A DNA stretch of 64,000 bases. Origin: Acheta domesticus. Lineage: Eukaryota; Arthropoda; Insecta; Orthoptera; Gryllidae. The notes below the pieces were generated by a model that did not search any database, was not told the DNA's origin, and worked only from the letters and a program-made list of their open reading frames with translations. The stretch lies in the NCBI GenBank assembly GCA_031308135.1, contig JAHLJT010000631.1, positions 171,299,612 to 171,363,611 of the forward strand. Direction: 5' to 3'. The stretch's first letter is position 1; every line of letters begins with the position of its first letter. Shown piece after piece: positions 1 to 10,217 of the stretch. The position numbers were made by a program, and so were the translations under genes.

Positions 1-344
1 GAAGCAGTCGCCGTGAATAAGTAAGTTCCCAGGAAGCACTCGTCAACTCCTGGGTCCTAAGTCTACTTGACTAGCTAAATCCTCAATGCGTTCAAGGAAA
101 GCTCTTACGGCTCTTACGAAGAGACCCGACAAGTTTCTCCAAGCCTACTAGGGGGAGAACGGTCAGGGAGTGGATCTAGGGTCTACACAGCCGAAGCGGC
201 ATTCGTTTTCTCCCGTCTTGTCCCAGGCGCGCCAGCGCGAAGACCACCGTGAGCATTAAGGCGCATCTTAAAGATGCAATAATCTGAATGACACATGTAG
301 AAGACGGAGCGGAGGGAAATGCCTTGAAAATGACTCGTTACCGC
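1..344. other. No recognisable gene
   Basis: Moderately GC-rich sequence at the outer end of the palindrome arm, mirrored at 37639-37983. It lies just past the 3' side of the R2-like LINE relic and may be its 3' region, but I see no coding or RNA signal. Confidence 0.5.
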
Positions 345-1132
345 TCAACGCCAAATCGTAAGTCGCACGTCCTTTCTCAGCTCACCCCTTCCACTACTCA
401 GATGCAAGTCGTGTTGGTGCTTCCGGAGCTTGTGCAGCACTAAATGCCGGTGACGCGTCAATAACTTTAGGAGTTTTCCGCTGCAATGTTTGGTAGAAGG
501 AAACAATCGACCTGGTCGAACACCCAGTGAAATTTCAGTTCGATGGACGTTCCATCCATATGTTTCTGCCTCCCTAGGGACGCGCGGGGCGATGTCATTG
601 AAAAATTCCTCGATGTCAGGGACCTCAATGGCATGCCGAGGAATCCGGATTCTGACCTTGTGGCGGAGATAAGTCGTGGCCAGCTCTCTCACCACAGGGT
701 CGCAAGAAGAAAGGATTTTGAAGGCTACTTCCAAGTAGACGGAGAGCAATGTTCTTGATTACAGGGAGGCCTGCTCATCCTCCAGATCGAGGGGAGTATA
801 AAAAGGAAGTGGAAGCGCGATCAGTAAGCCCGAGAGCTCTTTCGCAGTGTTGCGAAACCAATTGTCCACATTAGAGGTATCTGAGATTGAGACGGTCCTC
901 ATTGTAATTGTAAAAGGCAAATGTGGCACGAAAAAACCATAATGGCATCTACCTTTTGCCAGGGAGTAAGACGCGAACCTCTAACTTTCTCCGTAAGCTC
1001 AGTGACACGACGTATTTTGTCATCATAGTTTGAACACCGAGTAGAGTACCGGTTTACCAAGGCATCCTGTTAAATCGAATTGGGCCATTGTTTCTGTGGG
1101 TGTGGAGTCAATAACCACATTGACGGAGGTAT
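345..1132 (-). pseudogene. R2-like LINE relic, C-terminal part (left copy)
   Basis: This is the mirror of 36855-37638 and encodes the region after the reverse transcriptase of an R2/NeSL-like non-LTR retrotransposon. One frame holds the motif LTPWQKVDA followed by hydrophobic residues, which is typical of the linker after the RT domain in such elements. A separate 134-codon stretch (345-749) contains SSCDPVVRELA and a basic KVRIRIPR patch, matching the conserved helix that follows. The frame is broken by stops and a shift, so it cannot make a working protein. It is separated from its RT half by the solo LTR at 1133-1709. The family assignment rests on motif recognition and the exact clade is uncertain. 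Confidence 0.55.
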
Positions 1133-1709
1133 TGTGACGTCATCATGAGATGAGGAAGAACACAGACACGGAGTTTGCTGTACATATTTATTTACAATAG
1201 CTTATTACAGTATGTACACTCCTAAGGAACGCTGCTCTCCACAGCACACCGACTCCTGAGACGAGCCGCCTCAGTATCTGCCAAGAGAACCCCAGCTCGC
1301 TACACTAGCGCCGCCCTGGTCTCTTGTCCCGTGGCGAAAAGCCACGCCTCGCAAGACGCTGCTCGCGATCATCTCCGCACATTGCTACGGTCAACCTCGA
1401 ATGCCATGGAAGCTTATTCCACCCGCCTCCCTTGCAAGGCATCACGTGACCGACCTCCTAAGCACAAAGCGTCATTTCCTCTCGAGATTTGGGCCGGCTG
1501 CAGATGGAGCCTGCCGTCCATCTGCAGACGATTTCTGTCGTCACACATCACTTGTGCGAACGGACAACCGCCTTCTCAGACACGCCCCCAGCTCAAAGAT
1601 CCTCAAGAGGCCCCGGGGGTCCAGCCGCCGCCAGCGCGGCACGAGAGGACCAACCCCTCCCTCTTGCACGACTTGTGCGGTCGGTCGAGCCCATTGCTAT
1701 GACGCTACA
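1133..1709 (-). mobile_element. Solo LTR inserted in LINE relic (left copy)
   Basis: The segment has LTR-type ends when read on the minus strand: TGTAGCGTCAT at the start and ATGACGTCACA at the end, so TG...CA with matching inverted termini. It is flanked by a direct 4-bp duplication, GTAT on the plus strand (1129-1132 and 1710-1713). An AATAAA-like signal (TAAATAAATA) lies in the last third. No internal retrotransposon coding sequence follows, and the LINE reading resumes on both sides, so it is a solo LTR. The 4-bp duplication fits a Gypsy-like integrase. It is 577 bp here and 590 bp in the right copy, where a 13-bp block is duplicated. Confidence 0.75.
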
Positions 1710-2740
1710 GTATCAATATGTTCGGATAAGATGTGGGGGAAGTCAGTATTTGTCGAGTTCGCCCTGACTCCGGTAGAAAACGAGACATAGAGGCGACTCT
1801 ATCCATCATGATTTGGATGGTCTCGGGTGATGAAGCCGCAAACCAAATATGCCATCTTACCCGCCACGTTTACTTGGAGGCCGGGCAAATCAAGGGCGGG
1901 GCGCAAGATAGAATCGATTGTGAGATCCAACAATGAGGGTCTCAGGCGACAACCTGGCTAAAGCTTCTAAGCAGAAGCAAGGGGTCCGAAAGACTCGAAT
2001 CATACACCAAACATATTGGTGCAATCGGAATAAAGATCTTAAACTATGTCCAAAAATAAGTTTTCGATGCCTGCCGTCTGTATCAGTCTGGATGACAGAG
2101 ATCAGGGCGGAGTGAGAGGTAGAACCGAAGGCATTAGCTGGGCCCACAAACACAAGGGACAGATTGCGTCTGTGAAGCTTGGCCCTGCCGATAAGAGTCT
2201 CGACCAGGTAGTTGTGCTCATACATTCTATCAAAAGAGGGCCTTCTGAGCACAGCACTTGGGCATTGCACTTGGGCGCAGCTCTCCATCCAGTCGGAGAG
2301 CTTAGGGTCCCGTAGAGAGGCATAGAACTTGGGGATGGGGTTCGATAACGAGAAAAGGTCCCCAACTGGCCGGATCTTCCGTAGGACTACCTTTATAGCT
2401 CATGAAGGTTTTGTGGACTTGACAAGACATTGAAATTCTCCTAAATGTCTTACAGGCGTTGAAGACAACAGTCAGCAACCTGAAAAGGGATAAATACTCT
2501 TCCACTGGTCGTATCCAAATCAGTCATCTTCGGGGGACGATTTAGGGGATAAATTGAAGAATCTCTAGCTTCAATGGCAGCAGAGGGAAGATGGGAAGAC
2601 CTTGGATGATTTTCGTCCCTAGGCTGGCGAAGAAGGCGCTCTTGGACCTTCTGAACCACATTATCAATAAGGGATTCTACCGCAGATGGAGTCATTAACA
2701 ATTGAAAGTGTTGCTTCAAGGTCCTACTGAAACGTATCTT
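1710..2740 (-). pseudogene. R2-like LINE relic, reverse-transcriptase part (left copy)
   Basis: The minus-strand translation contains the conserved N-terminal RT block of R2/NeSL-type LINEs. It reads FDRMYEHNYLVETLI, then LSLVFVGPANAFGSTSHSAL, where the catalytic block normally reads D-x-A/K-N-A-F-G/D-S. Here the expected aspartate is replaced by Gly (VFVGP). Further upstream codons (2450-2719) encode a Gln/Arg-rich segment compatible with the region before RT. No downstream ADD box is readable before the LTR. The copy is frame-broken and inactive. Confidence 0.55.
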
Positions 2741-3420
2741 ACGTAATATCAGTATAAGAAAGAGAAGATACTATGATTGGAGGATGAAGATTAGATGTGG
2801 GGTTTGAAGAGGTTTGGCAGAAGATTTAAGGGAGGTCTCATGTTGTTTCAAAATTCTGATTTTTCTAAAATTGAAAAAAATTAGAAAATTTAGAAAAAAA
2901 CATTTTTTGGCGTCTTTCTACAACTACAGTTATGAATATACAACTTTTTTTTTAGTGAAATGTGTTCAAAAAAACAAGTCTTCAAATAAGGTCATGTCCG
3001 ACTTCAAATACGTGCGTGATTTTTGCCAAATTTTGTATCAAACATAGGCAATTTTTGTTTTCTTTAAACCATTTTTTTTCTTAAAAACAGCACTTTTTTA
3101 TTAAACTGGGATCTTAGCATAAAGGAAGCTTAAGAGAATGGCTCAGGTCTCTCGTTCGTTGAAATGCCCTATTTTGCAAAACTTAAAAAAAAATCGGACT
3201 CTTCCAACAACTACAATTGTGAAGACACACTTTTTTCTTAATGAAATGTGTTAATCAATAACAGATCTTCAAATAAAGCCATGTTGAATTTTTCGAAAAT
3301 ATGAGTATTTGTGAAATAATTGGGCGTCAAAATTAATCGCTCGCTCTGCAAATCCTTCGCTTCCTGATCATAATTTCAGAGGTGTTTTGAATAAGGTGAA
3401 TGCTACGTATGTTAGAATAT
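2741..3420. repeat. AT-rich dispersed repeat with GGCGTCTTCC motif
   Basis: AT-rich sequence with runs of A and T. It includes a phrase close to TTTTTGGCGTCTTTCTACAAC (about 2905-2925) and a degenerate second version near 3195-3215. Closely related phrases recur in the foldback element at 41520-41545 (inverted) and 42668-42690, so this is a member of a dispersed family. No coding potential. Mirrored at about 34571-35220. Confidence 0.5.
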
Positions 3421-4600
3421 GTATTTTATTTCATATTTCTTTGTTCGTTTCTTACATTGGAGATTCTGTTATAGTTTACAAATTGATCTTTAAGAAATTA
3501 TTTAAAACCTATTTGAAATAAATATTAAATAACAAGTGCTAACTTTCAGTCTCTCGCTCCCAAATTACGCAGTTGGATGCTACGTAAGTCAGAATTTGTA
3601 TGTTATTTGTTATTTCATTATATATATATTTCTGTAATTTCATTTGAAATTGCGTCTTTTAATTGTTTTAATGCGAAAACGAATAGATGAACGGTCATTG
3701 TTTGTTGCTGTAACCCATTGTTGTTTCGCCTCACTTTTAAACAGAAGGCGACAATGACGGCTGTGTTTTGTTCGCGGCAATATAAACAAATACTTTTAAA
3801 TATTTGTAGAATATTACAATACCATTGTTTAATAATGACTGTTATATGTTACTACTATATATTCGTGAATACACTGCATTCCTTATACAATGAATTCAAT
3901 GCCAGAAATATATTTTTACTTTCTCGCGCTTTCTCATTTCAAATTTTGAATAAAAATATCTATTGCTTGAAACTATTTAATTTTCGCACCAAATTTCCTA
4001 CGATTTCAAATGAATTGTACAAAAAATGATGAATGGGATGTGTTAATACGGAGAGAAATTTTGGAATAAATAGTATTACATAACCATAACTAATGGCGAG
4101 AAAGTACGTGCTGTTTCAGCACTAGTTTAAATTGTCTTTTGTAAACGTCCAATAACGTAATATTAAACACAATCAAATATTTCATGTGCATATTTTTGGC
4201 CTCTACCGGAATTGGGTGCGTAGGTCAACTTCTGTCATCGGTGTTCTCCGTCGTTTCCGTGATCACTTCCAGGCGAATGCCAACGCAGCACCCTGTATTT
4301 TTTCATATTTATGAAACTTCGTTTAACTTTCCTATCGCTGGGCCCGCAAACAGAAGTCTTTGAAAAATTCCAGAATACTTAACCCCTCAATAGCTCAACT
4401 TGCCCTTGAAAGAAAATATCATTGTCACTATCGCTCTATGAGACACCGTTTCGACGGATTTTGCAATCGCCTTCTACATTATTTTAGTGGTGCACATACC
4501 TTTTGCGGCTCTCACATCCAAATAATCTGTATCAATGAGGTCTCTAAAAAAAGCAAATTTCATGGAGACTTAACGAATTGCACTTTCACTTAGAAAATAT
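3421..4600. other. AT-rich DNA, no recognisable gene
   Basis: AT-rich sequence with a short TATATATATATA run near 3620 that is expanded in the right arm (33860-33899). The open frames here are short, have no recognisable domain and are equally present in the mirror copy. I see no gene. Confidence 0.6.
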
Positions 4601-4609
4601 GAAGGATTT

Positions 4610-4780
4610 GTTGAAAAAACGCATCTAAATATGCACGTCAAATGCAACCCGTAACATCCGACTGCATTGTCAAAATCTAGTAAATAGTTAAATAATTCCT
4701 AAACGAAGCATTTTAGAGCTTTAAAACGTGGATCTCTCAAGACAGAGCCCTCAAAACGGCCTTTTTGAGGCCAGAGGCTT
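4610..4780 (-). repeat. Dispersed repeat shared with 46805-46930
   Basis: Read on the minus strand, this stretch (GGCCTCAAAA..., AATGCTTCGTTTAGGA..., GGGTTGCATTT) is clearly related to the plus-strand sequence at 46805-46930, which lies outside the palindrome. The right-arm mirror is about 32700-32870. It is therefore part of an interspersed repeat family that I cannot name. Confidence 0.6.
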
Positions 4781-6214
4781 CAAAGAAACGTTTTCCATAC
4801 CGTAATGTACAGAATGAGATATTATTGGACATTCTATTACATCAGTGTTGTCAAGGACGATGCCACGAGTGGGAGTCCATGGCACGAGTGCCACGACGAA
4901 ATCGCGCCACGACTCGTGCCACTGCCACCGGTAGAAGACCTCGACACCACTGTATTACATTTTCGCAGTTTTTTTCCGGCGCTTCTCGATACTGCTCAAT
5001 ACAATCTATAAAGCTTTGGCGCCGGAGGCCAGCTTTACTTGTGACGTACGCTTAGAAGGCTTAGATTCCTCCATCTTATGTTTACACTTTCTGTGGAGAC
5101 CGTGGTTTGAGCAGACTGACGAGGTTTATTTGCATTATTATTAATTCAAAATTCGATGTCGCAGCATCTAGAAGTATTAATAGTTGCTTGATACCACTGA
5201 ATATTGTTTTTATGCGTGTAGTGCAGCCGTTCACTTCTAGATTATGTAAGGTCTGTGTACCCAATTGAAGAAGGAACTGTGATATAAGTCATTTATGAGA
5301 AATAATTGTTATACCTTGTTTATCCTACTTCTCTTATTTCTTTGAATGTGGTTGCCCTTCACTTTCATAAAAAGGAAATTCGCTGCGAGTCCTTACGCTA
5401 TGATGAAAAGTCACGAAAGGAGCTAAAGTGTAGTTGTGTGAAGTTGGCGGGCTGAATTTTGAAAAATACTAATATTTTGAGAGTTGTGAGTAGCGAACAA
5501 AGAGTACTACAGTTCTCGAAAAGTTTGAATATATGAATCAAAAAGTTCCTTGATTTTACCGTATGACCAAGACTTCAAAAATAGTTAAAATTAAAATTTG
5601 ATCGTTTCGGTTAAAAATATTTCTAAAACAATATTGTATTTAGATACTTATCTGCTATAAATCGTCTCGCTGAACGTACTTTTCATCTGCTTGCGCGTGT
5701 TATGCAAAAATGTTTCGTTATTCCTTGCATTGACAGGATTAGTGTAAGCGACTGCGATTAATTTGTGACGGTATTTCATTAAATAAACTAGTGTAATGAT
5801 TACAATTCTACCAAAAATACAATAAGTTGGAGGTGTATGCCTCAACAGCTGATCTGACGCAAGAACGGCTATGTGTCTGCCGTCCGAGTAAGTGGCAACT
5901 TCGCTCTCCCCCATTCTCGGCTGTCAAGTCGACAGAAATATTATTCGGATAATATAGAAGGCGTAATCAACGAGGGCTGTTGAGCGAGTGATTCGCTTGG
6001 AGCCGCCAGTGTCGCTGCGTCGGAGGTGGCGCCGCCGCCGAGCGCGCGTTGAGTGTCGTGCGCTGGGAGGTAACGTGACGATCGCTGTCGGTCGCCGCAC
6101 AGCGCCGCCCTGCACCGGGGCGACGTATTTTGTACAGTCGTGAGAACGCAGGCCCTGCGGCCGCGAAGGCGACCCGTGGGTCGGTGGTGCTCCTCAGCCC
6201 CGCTCGGCCCTCGT
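4781..6214. other. No recognisable gene; GC-rich patch at 5990-6130
   Basis: The stretch contains an imperfect inverted pair GGCACGAGTGCC / ACTCGTGCC near 4880-4925 and a GC-rich patch at 5990-6130 (CGCCGCCGCCGAGCGCGC). The open frames have no domain and no splice context that I can support. Mirrored at about 31270-32700. Confidence 0.55.
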
Positions 6215-6472
6215 CTGATTGATTGACTTATTCATTAGTGATTCTGGGTGTGCCAGCATCTAAGGGCGTTAGTCCTGAGAGTGCAGGGCATGTGGTTTTT
6301 ACCTTGGGAGGTGGCGGTGATCTTCGCCCCCGCTGGATGGTGAGATGCGGTGCTAGCAGGGTATTTCCCCTACCAGGGTATCTCCCACTAGCGGGTCACC
6401 GCCCCAGCTGGGACAGGCTTTAAGTTCCCGACCGGTCTCGCGGAGTGTTTGGTAGTGTAGTGAATTTAAGTG
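6215..6472 (+). repeat. Interspersed repeat, copy A
   Basis: The sequence from TTGATTGA...TTAGTGATTC through GGCGGTGATCTTC, CTGGATGGTGAGAT and GGGACAGGCTTTAAG to GTAGTGAATTTAAGTGT aligns with 19165-19425 on the same strand and, inverted, with about 17810-18050. Each palindrome arm thus carries two copies in opposite orientation. It directly abuts the Tc1-like element at 6473. Family unknown. Confidence 0.65.
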
Positions 6473-7064
6473 TACAGTCCCTGGCCATATTATTGTGACC
6501 ACCCGCGAAATTTCATAGTTCGTTTACTTTTACCTCATGTTTTAGGGTAAACGTATCTCAATCAACTGAATTTTTTAAGTAGTGGCAATTCTTTTGTGAG
6601 TATTTGGCATCATTTTTTTCCTGCGGCAACACTGGCCCGGTGGGTGGACACATTGGTTTTAGAAGTGACAGCCTGCATATTTTTCTTGTACAGTTTTTGT
6701 GGAAAAATTGTTCTTTTAGCAAAAAGTACAGGTTGTTTCAGTATGCTTGTTTAATATTTGTTGCTTCTTTCTTAAGATATTCGTAATTTTAATTTTTTGT
6801 TTTATAAATTATCGCGGATAATAAGTTCTTTATAGGATCTCAATTAGAGCAGCTGACGTCCTATTAAAAAGCCGTTGTTGATCAAAAATGTAAAAAAAGA
6901 AAAGACTAGATGAGCAAAGAAATCCAGAAAATGTACCGCGGAAGACTGGGAAAAGGTTAGACATACGTTTAATTATACTATTAAATAAATATACAACATA
7001 ATTATGTAGGTTGTAATCTGTTCTTTCGAGTATGTTTGAGATTCTATCAAACCAAAATTAGTAT

Positions 7065-7160
7065 GTGAAACGAAGTCCAGATGAGAAATTCCTTCTCGAA
7101 TGTGTGATTCAAACAATTCAGCATCCTACAAAAGTTATGATTTGGTCGATTATCTGTGGT
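7065..7160 (+). pseudogene. Tc1 transposase fragment, central part
   Basis: The translation SPDEKFLLECVIQTIQHPT followed by KVMIWSIICG corresponds to the segment of Tc1-like transposases between the first catalytic Asp region and the MVWG/MIWG box. Upstream sequence is too decayed to trace the DNA-binding domain. The frame runs straight into the LTR-like insert at 7161, so the residues after it do not belong to the transposase. Confidence 0.7.
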
Positions 7161-8153
7161 TGTCAAAGAAAAGAAAAAACTTTTAACAATTTCCAAAACT
7201 CTTACAGTGTTGTGGTAGAACGTTTAGTGACAAACGCACTTACTGGGCAAGGCTACATGATTGACACAATAAACAAATGAATGCTGAATTCGTTTTAAAG
7301 CATTACCAAGTATTCTAGAACTTTCAAGGAAAAAAAATGAATAGTTAATCTAATCACATTTCGTGACGTTACAAAGCAAGGCTACACTCCTAAAAGAACT
7401 CTCATCTCCAGCCTTTGTTATCTAGTAGGGGGTCTAAAGGCACTCGAATCGCCGAAACAAATTCTCGCGAGATGGTTATCTCGCCGTGATCTGCTCTCCC
7501 ATGGATATGGGGAGCACTAACCAGTTTCACCACTGCCACTTTCTTACCCGCACAGAGAGAGTACTTTGTGCAGCTTTGTGAACGCACGTAAGTGCAATGC
7601 GCGTTCACGCCACTGCGATGCAGCCATTCCTACCTTTACGGGCAACTATGGCCAATCCTGCAACAGATGAAAAGACACACCAGGCGCCGCACACACCAGG
7701 CGCTCGCCCAGTTCACACCGTCGCAAGTCCAGCCCTTCTTGCCCCGCTAACCTCCTCTCGCCACACCGCCCCGTTGTGGAATGAATTCTCTCGGCGACGG
7801 GGCGAGGCAGGCGACGGGGTGAGGCAATCCGGAAGGGCGGGGGGGGGCAGAGAGTGGGGCGGCGGCGGCGACGGCGGCGGCAGCGGTGGCGGCTTCCTCT
7901 TGAGCCAGCGGGGGAGAGGCAGTAGGCCGCGCCGTCAGCTAGGCCTCTCTTAAGGCAATAGTAGACACGCCACGCCAAGCGCAGATAGCGGGAACATCAT
8001 TTTTAAAGTTAGACGCGCGAAATTCACATTCGCGCCCCCATAATACACTACAGCACCATGGAACTCCTATAACTGGCGGGAATATTCCACAAAGAGCGCC
8101 CAGCTGGGCGAAAGTTAATGTTTATTGGGAGCGCCGGGAAAAATGTGCTAACA
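7161..8153. mobile_element. LTR-like insert (probable solo LTR) inside Tc1 relic 1, left copy
   Basis: The insert begins TGTCAAAG and ends GTGCTAACA (TG...CA ends). It is flanked by the direct 5-bp repeat GTGGT (7156-7160 and 8154-8158). Removing it and one repeat restores the Tc1 transposase reading WSIICG-RGLGRL in frame, which fixes both ends. The interior is GC-rich (7570-7960) with a GGC-rich run. The open frames there have no recognisable domain and read equally well on both strands. Length, TG...CA ends and a 5-bp duplication fit a solo LTR, though no internal region proves it. Confidence 0.65.
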
Positions 8154-8481
8154 GTGGTAGAGGTCTGGGAAGGCTCCAAACCGTAAAAGAGATAACGCGT
8201 CAAGACCAGTAGGTGACAATCCTAAGTGAGAGGCTAAAAGAATGGTTCCTCAACGAAAACACAGCCAAATCTGTCAGAAATTTCTCCCAACTCTTCTGGA
8301 TTGGCCAGGTAACTCTCCGGATCTCGACCCCATTGAGAATTTTTGGGAGCTCCTGAAAAGAGAAACATCTAAGGAAAAAGTTACCAACAAGTTTACTTTA
8401 ATCGAAAAAATAATGTTTCATTGGATCCATAATGATAAATTGAAGATAAATGCTTTCAACTGCATTGATAGCATGCCATGA
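8154..8481 (+). pseudogene. Tc1 transposase fragment, C-terminal part
   Basis: This continues the transposase after the insert with GRGLGRLQTVKEITRQDQ, a stop, VTILSERLKEWFLNENTAKSV and then FLPTLLDWPGNSPDLDPIE. The DPIENFW block carries the third catalytic residue (Glu). The segment normally containing the second catalytic Asp is deleted between WFLNEN and TAKSV. The last residues run to a natural-looking stop at 8479-8481. Confidence 0.75.
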
Positions 8482-8710
8482 CGAAGGAGGGCACTCATCA
8501 AACTGAAGGCTGGTTCTTCAAAATATTTAAAAAATTAACAAGAGATGTACTAGTAATATATTTTTTATTGACAACATATTAAAAATAATTAATTTATTAA
8601 TAATTAATGATTTACCCTCATGTCTAATAATTTATTGCCAAAACGTATTACACAAAAACTAAAAATACAGAAAATTTCAAGTGGTCACATTAATATGCTC
8701 CGGGTCTGTA

Positions 8711-9060
8711 AGTGTTTTTCATATTTGCATATCTCGATTGGGTACATTACCATGTAACTGAAATCCTCAGAATATCTATTCCACTTTGATGCTACAAATT
8801 TGGAAAAACTTGACATTCTTAAACAAACTTTAAGGGTACTTCATGAAAAGATGTGCATACAGAGTATGTGACGTAGCTAAGGTTGTCCTTTATTTCTTAA
8901 ATTATATTTACATGACTATTTCATATTGAGAGTCCCTGACAAGTTATTTTTGGAGCTGGAATTCCTTCCAATATTGGATTGATGTCAGAACGCATAATTT
9001 CTCTGTAGCCCATCTTTATGGCAGTCCCGGTCCCCCATCGCCGATGACCATTCAGACCCC
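8711..9060. other. No recognisable gene
   Basis: AT-rich spacer between the Tc1 relic and the GC-rich low-complexity block. Nothing coding or structured is seen. Confidence 0.6.
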
Positions 9061-9064
9061 CACT

Positions 9065-9660
9065 GTAGACTTGCCATGCCATGCCATGCTATGCCATGCC
9101 ATGCCGTGCCATGCCGTACCATGTCATGCCGTGCTGCTAGCAAGCAGGCGATTGTGGTCTCCGATAGATTGGACGCCGCATCGCGCGATTGCCGCCTGTT
9201 TCCCCACTGGGGTCAGACACGCCCGCCCGTCGAGTCCCACTCCGTCCCACTCCATTCCACTCCATCCACTCTGCGCAGACCCGCCCCGCCCCCTTACACC
9301 ACCCCACTCCGATACGACACGGCATCCGCCCCGCCACGCCTTGTCCAGTCCCGTCACACCCGCCCCTTCACTTTCCGCCCTGTCCCGTCCCGTTGCTCTG
9401 TCTCGCCCCGCTGTCTCGCCCCGCTATCTCGCCTCTCTGTCTCGTCTCGCTGTCTCGCCCCGCTGTCTTGCTCCGCTGTCCCACCCCGTCCCGCCCCGTC
9501 CGGCCTCATCCCACCCCGTCCAGCCCGTCCCGCCCCGTCCCGCCCCCCCGCCCCGCCCAGTCCCGTCCGTCTCGCCCCGTTACGTCCCGCTCCGTCCCGC
9601 CCCGTCCCGCCCAATCCCGCCCCGCACAATTTCAAATCTCCCCATTCCCTCCCCTAACTC
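9065..9660. repeat. GC-rich low-complexity array (CATGC pentamers, then CCCGT/CCGCC units)
   Basis: Positions 9073-9130 are degenerate CATGC pentamers. From about 9230 to 9650 the plus strand is a run of variants of CCCGT, CCGCC, CTGTCTCGCC and similar 5- and 10-base units. This keeps all three plus-strand frames open, producing Pro/Arg/Ser-rich pseudo-proteins up to 319 codons and Gly/Arg-rich ones on the minus strand. These frames are a by-product of the repeat, not genes. The mirror copy lies at about 27850-28420, with small length differences. Confidence 0.85.
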
Positions 9661-9734
9661 GTCCGCCCCACTCGAACCCACACTGTTTGGCGCACGGCTC
9701 CTCACCGCCTCAATCGTGCCCTGCTCAGCTCTGT

Positions 9735-9783
9735 CCGGCCATAGACTAAGGATGACTATATACATCTTTACTCTATGGTCCGG
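9735..9783. repeat. Short hairpin with 8-base loop (left copy)
   Basis: CCGGCCATAGACTAAGGATG at 9735-9754 is followed by loop ACTATATA and then the near-complement ending CTATGGTCCGG at 9763-9783. The mirror at about 27705-27755 keeps the fold. Its function is unknown; it could be the core of a tiny foldback element. Confidence 0.6.
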
Positions 9784-10217
9784 CCCTCGCTACCCAATCC
9801 AAACCTTTTCTCTGCCTTTCTCCCGCCCGTTCCTACCTCGCCCTGTCCCACCACGCCGCGCCGCCTCCGGCACCACCCGCTCCGTCACGTCTGGAGAGAC
9901 GCGACTGACGAAAACCCGAACAGCCGGGCACCATTCAGGCGCTGCTGCTGTCTTGCTAACGGGATTCCAAAGCGCTGCACTTTTCTTGCCGCTTCTTGCT
10001 TGAAGCGGAAACGATTTCTCCCACTCCGCTAGGGAGATATAGTTTGTGGATTACTGCCTACGGACAGTGGCGGCTGGTGCCCTAACAGACTGGAGGTTGC
10101 ACAACGATTCCGTTTTCTCAAATCTCTTCTTTTCTGCGGGAATGGTGTCTGGAACGAAAACCGTACTACCTTATTGTTTTGATATGTGTTATTTGTCCTC
10201 TGTAGAGTGCGTTTTAA

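Larger units (their letters stand above)
6473..8710 (+). mobile_element. Tc1-like DNA transposon relic 1 (left copy)
   Basis: The element is bounded by TA and imperfect terminal inverted repeats: TACAGTCCCTGGCCATATTA at the left end, and at the right end (reverse complement) TACAGACCCGGAGCATATTA, both continuing to GTGACCAC. The plus strand encodes pieces of a Tc1/mariner transposase. One is SPDEKFLLECV...HPTKVMIWSIICG before 7160. The other is GRGLGRLQTV...LSERLKEWFLNEN and LDWPGNSPDLDPIENFW after 8154, the latter including the final catalytic Glu. The usual segment with the second catalytic Asp, between WFLNEN and TAKSV, is missing, and there are stops, so it is dead. A 993-bp LTR-like insert splits it. 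The right copy spans 28779-31017. Confidence 0.85.

Noticed and set aside
1331..1790. Plus-strand open frames inside the solo LTR
   Set aside because: They lie within the non-coding LTR, overlap in several frames and differ by frame-changing indels in the mirror copy.
9065..9130. Possible CRISPR-like or satellite array of CATGC units
   Set aside because: No spacers, unit too short, eukaryotic context; simple pentamer repeat only.
9044..10003. Long overlapping open frames (up to 319 codons) rich in Pro, Arg and Ser, and the mirror set at 27484-28444
   Set aside because: They arise because the C-rich 5/10-base repeat lacks stops in all frames; the frames overlap each other, have no domains and differ by indels between the arms.
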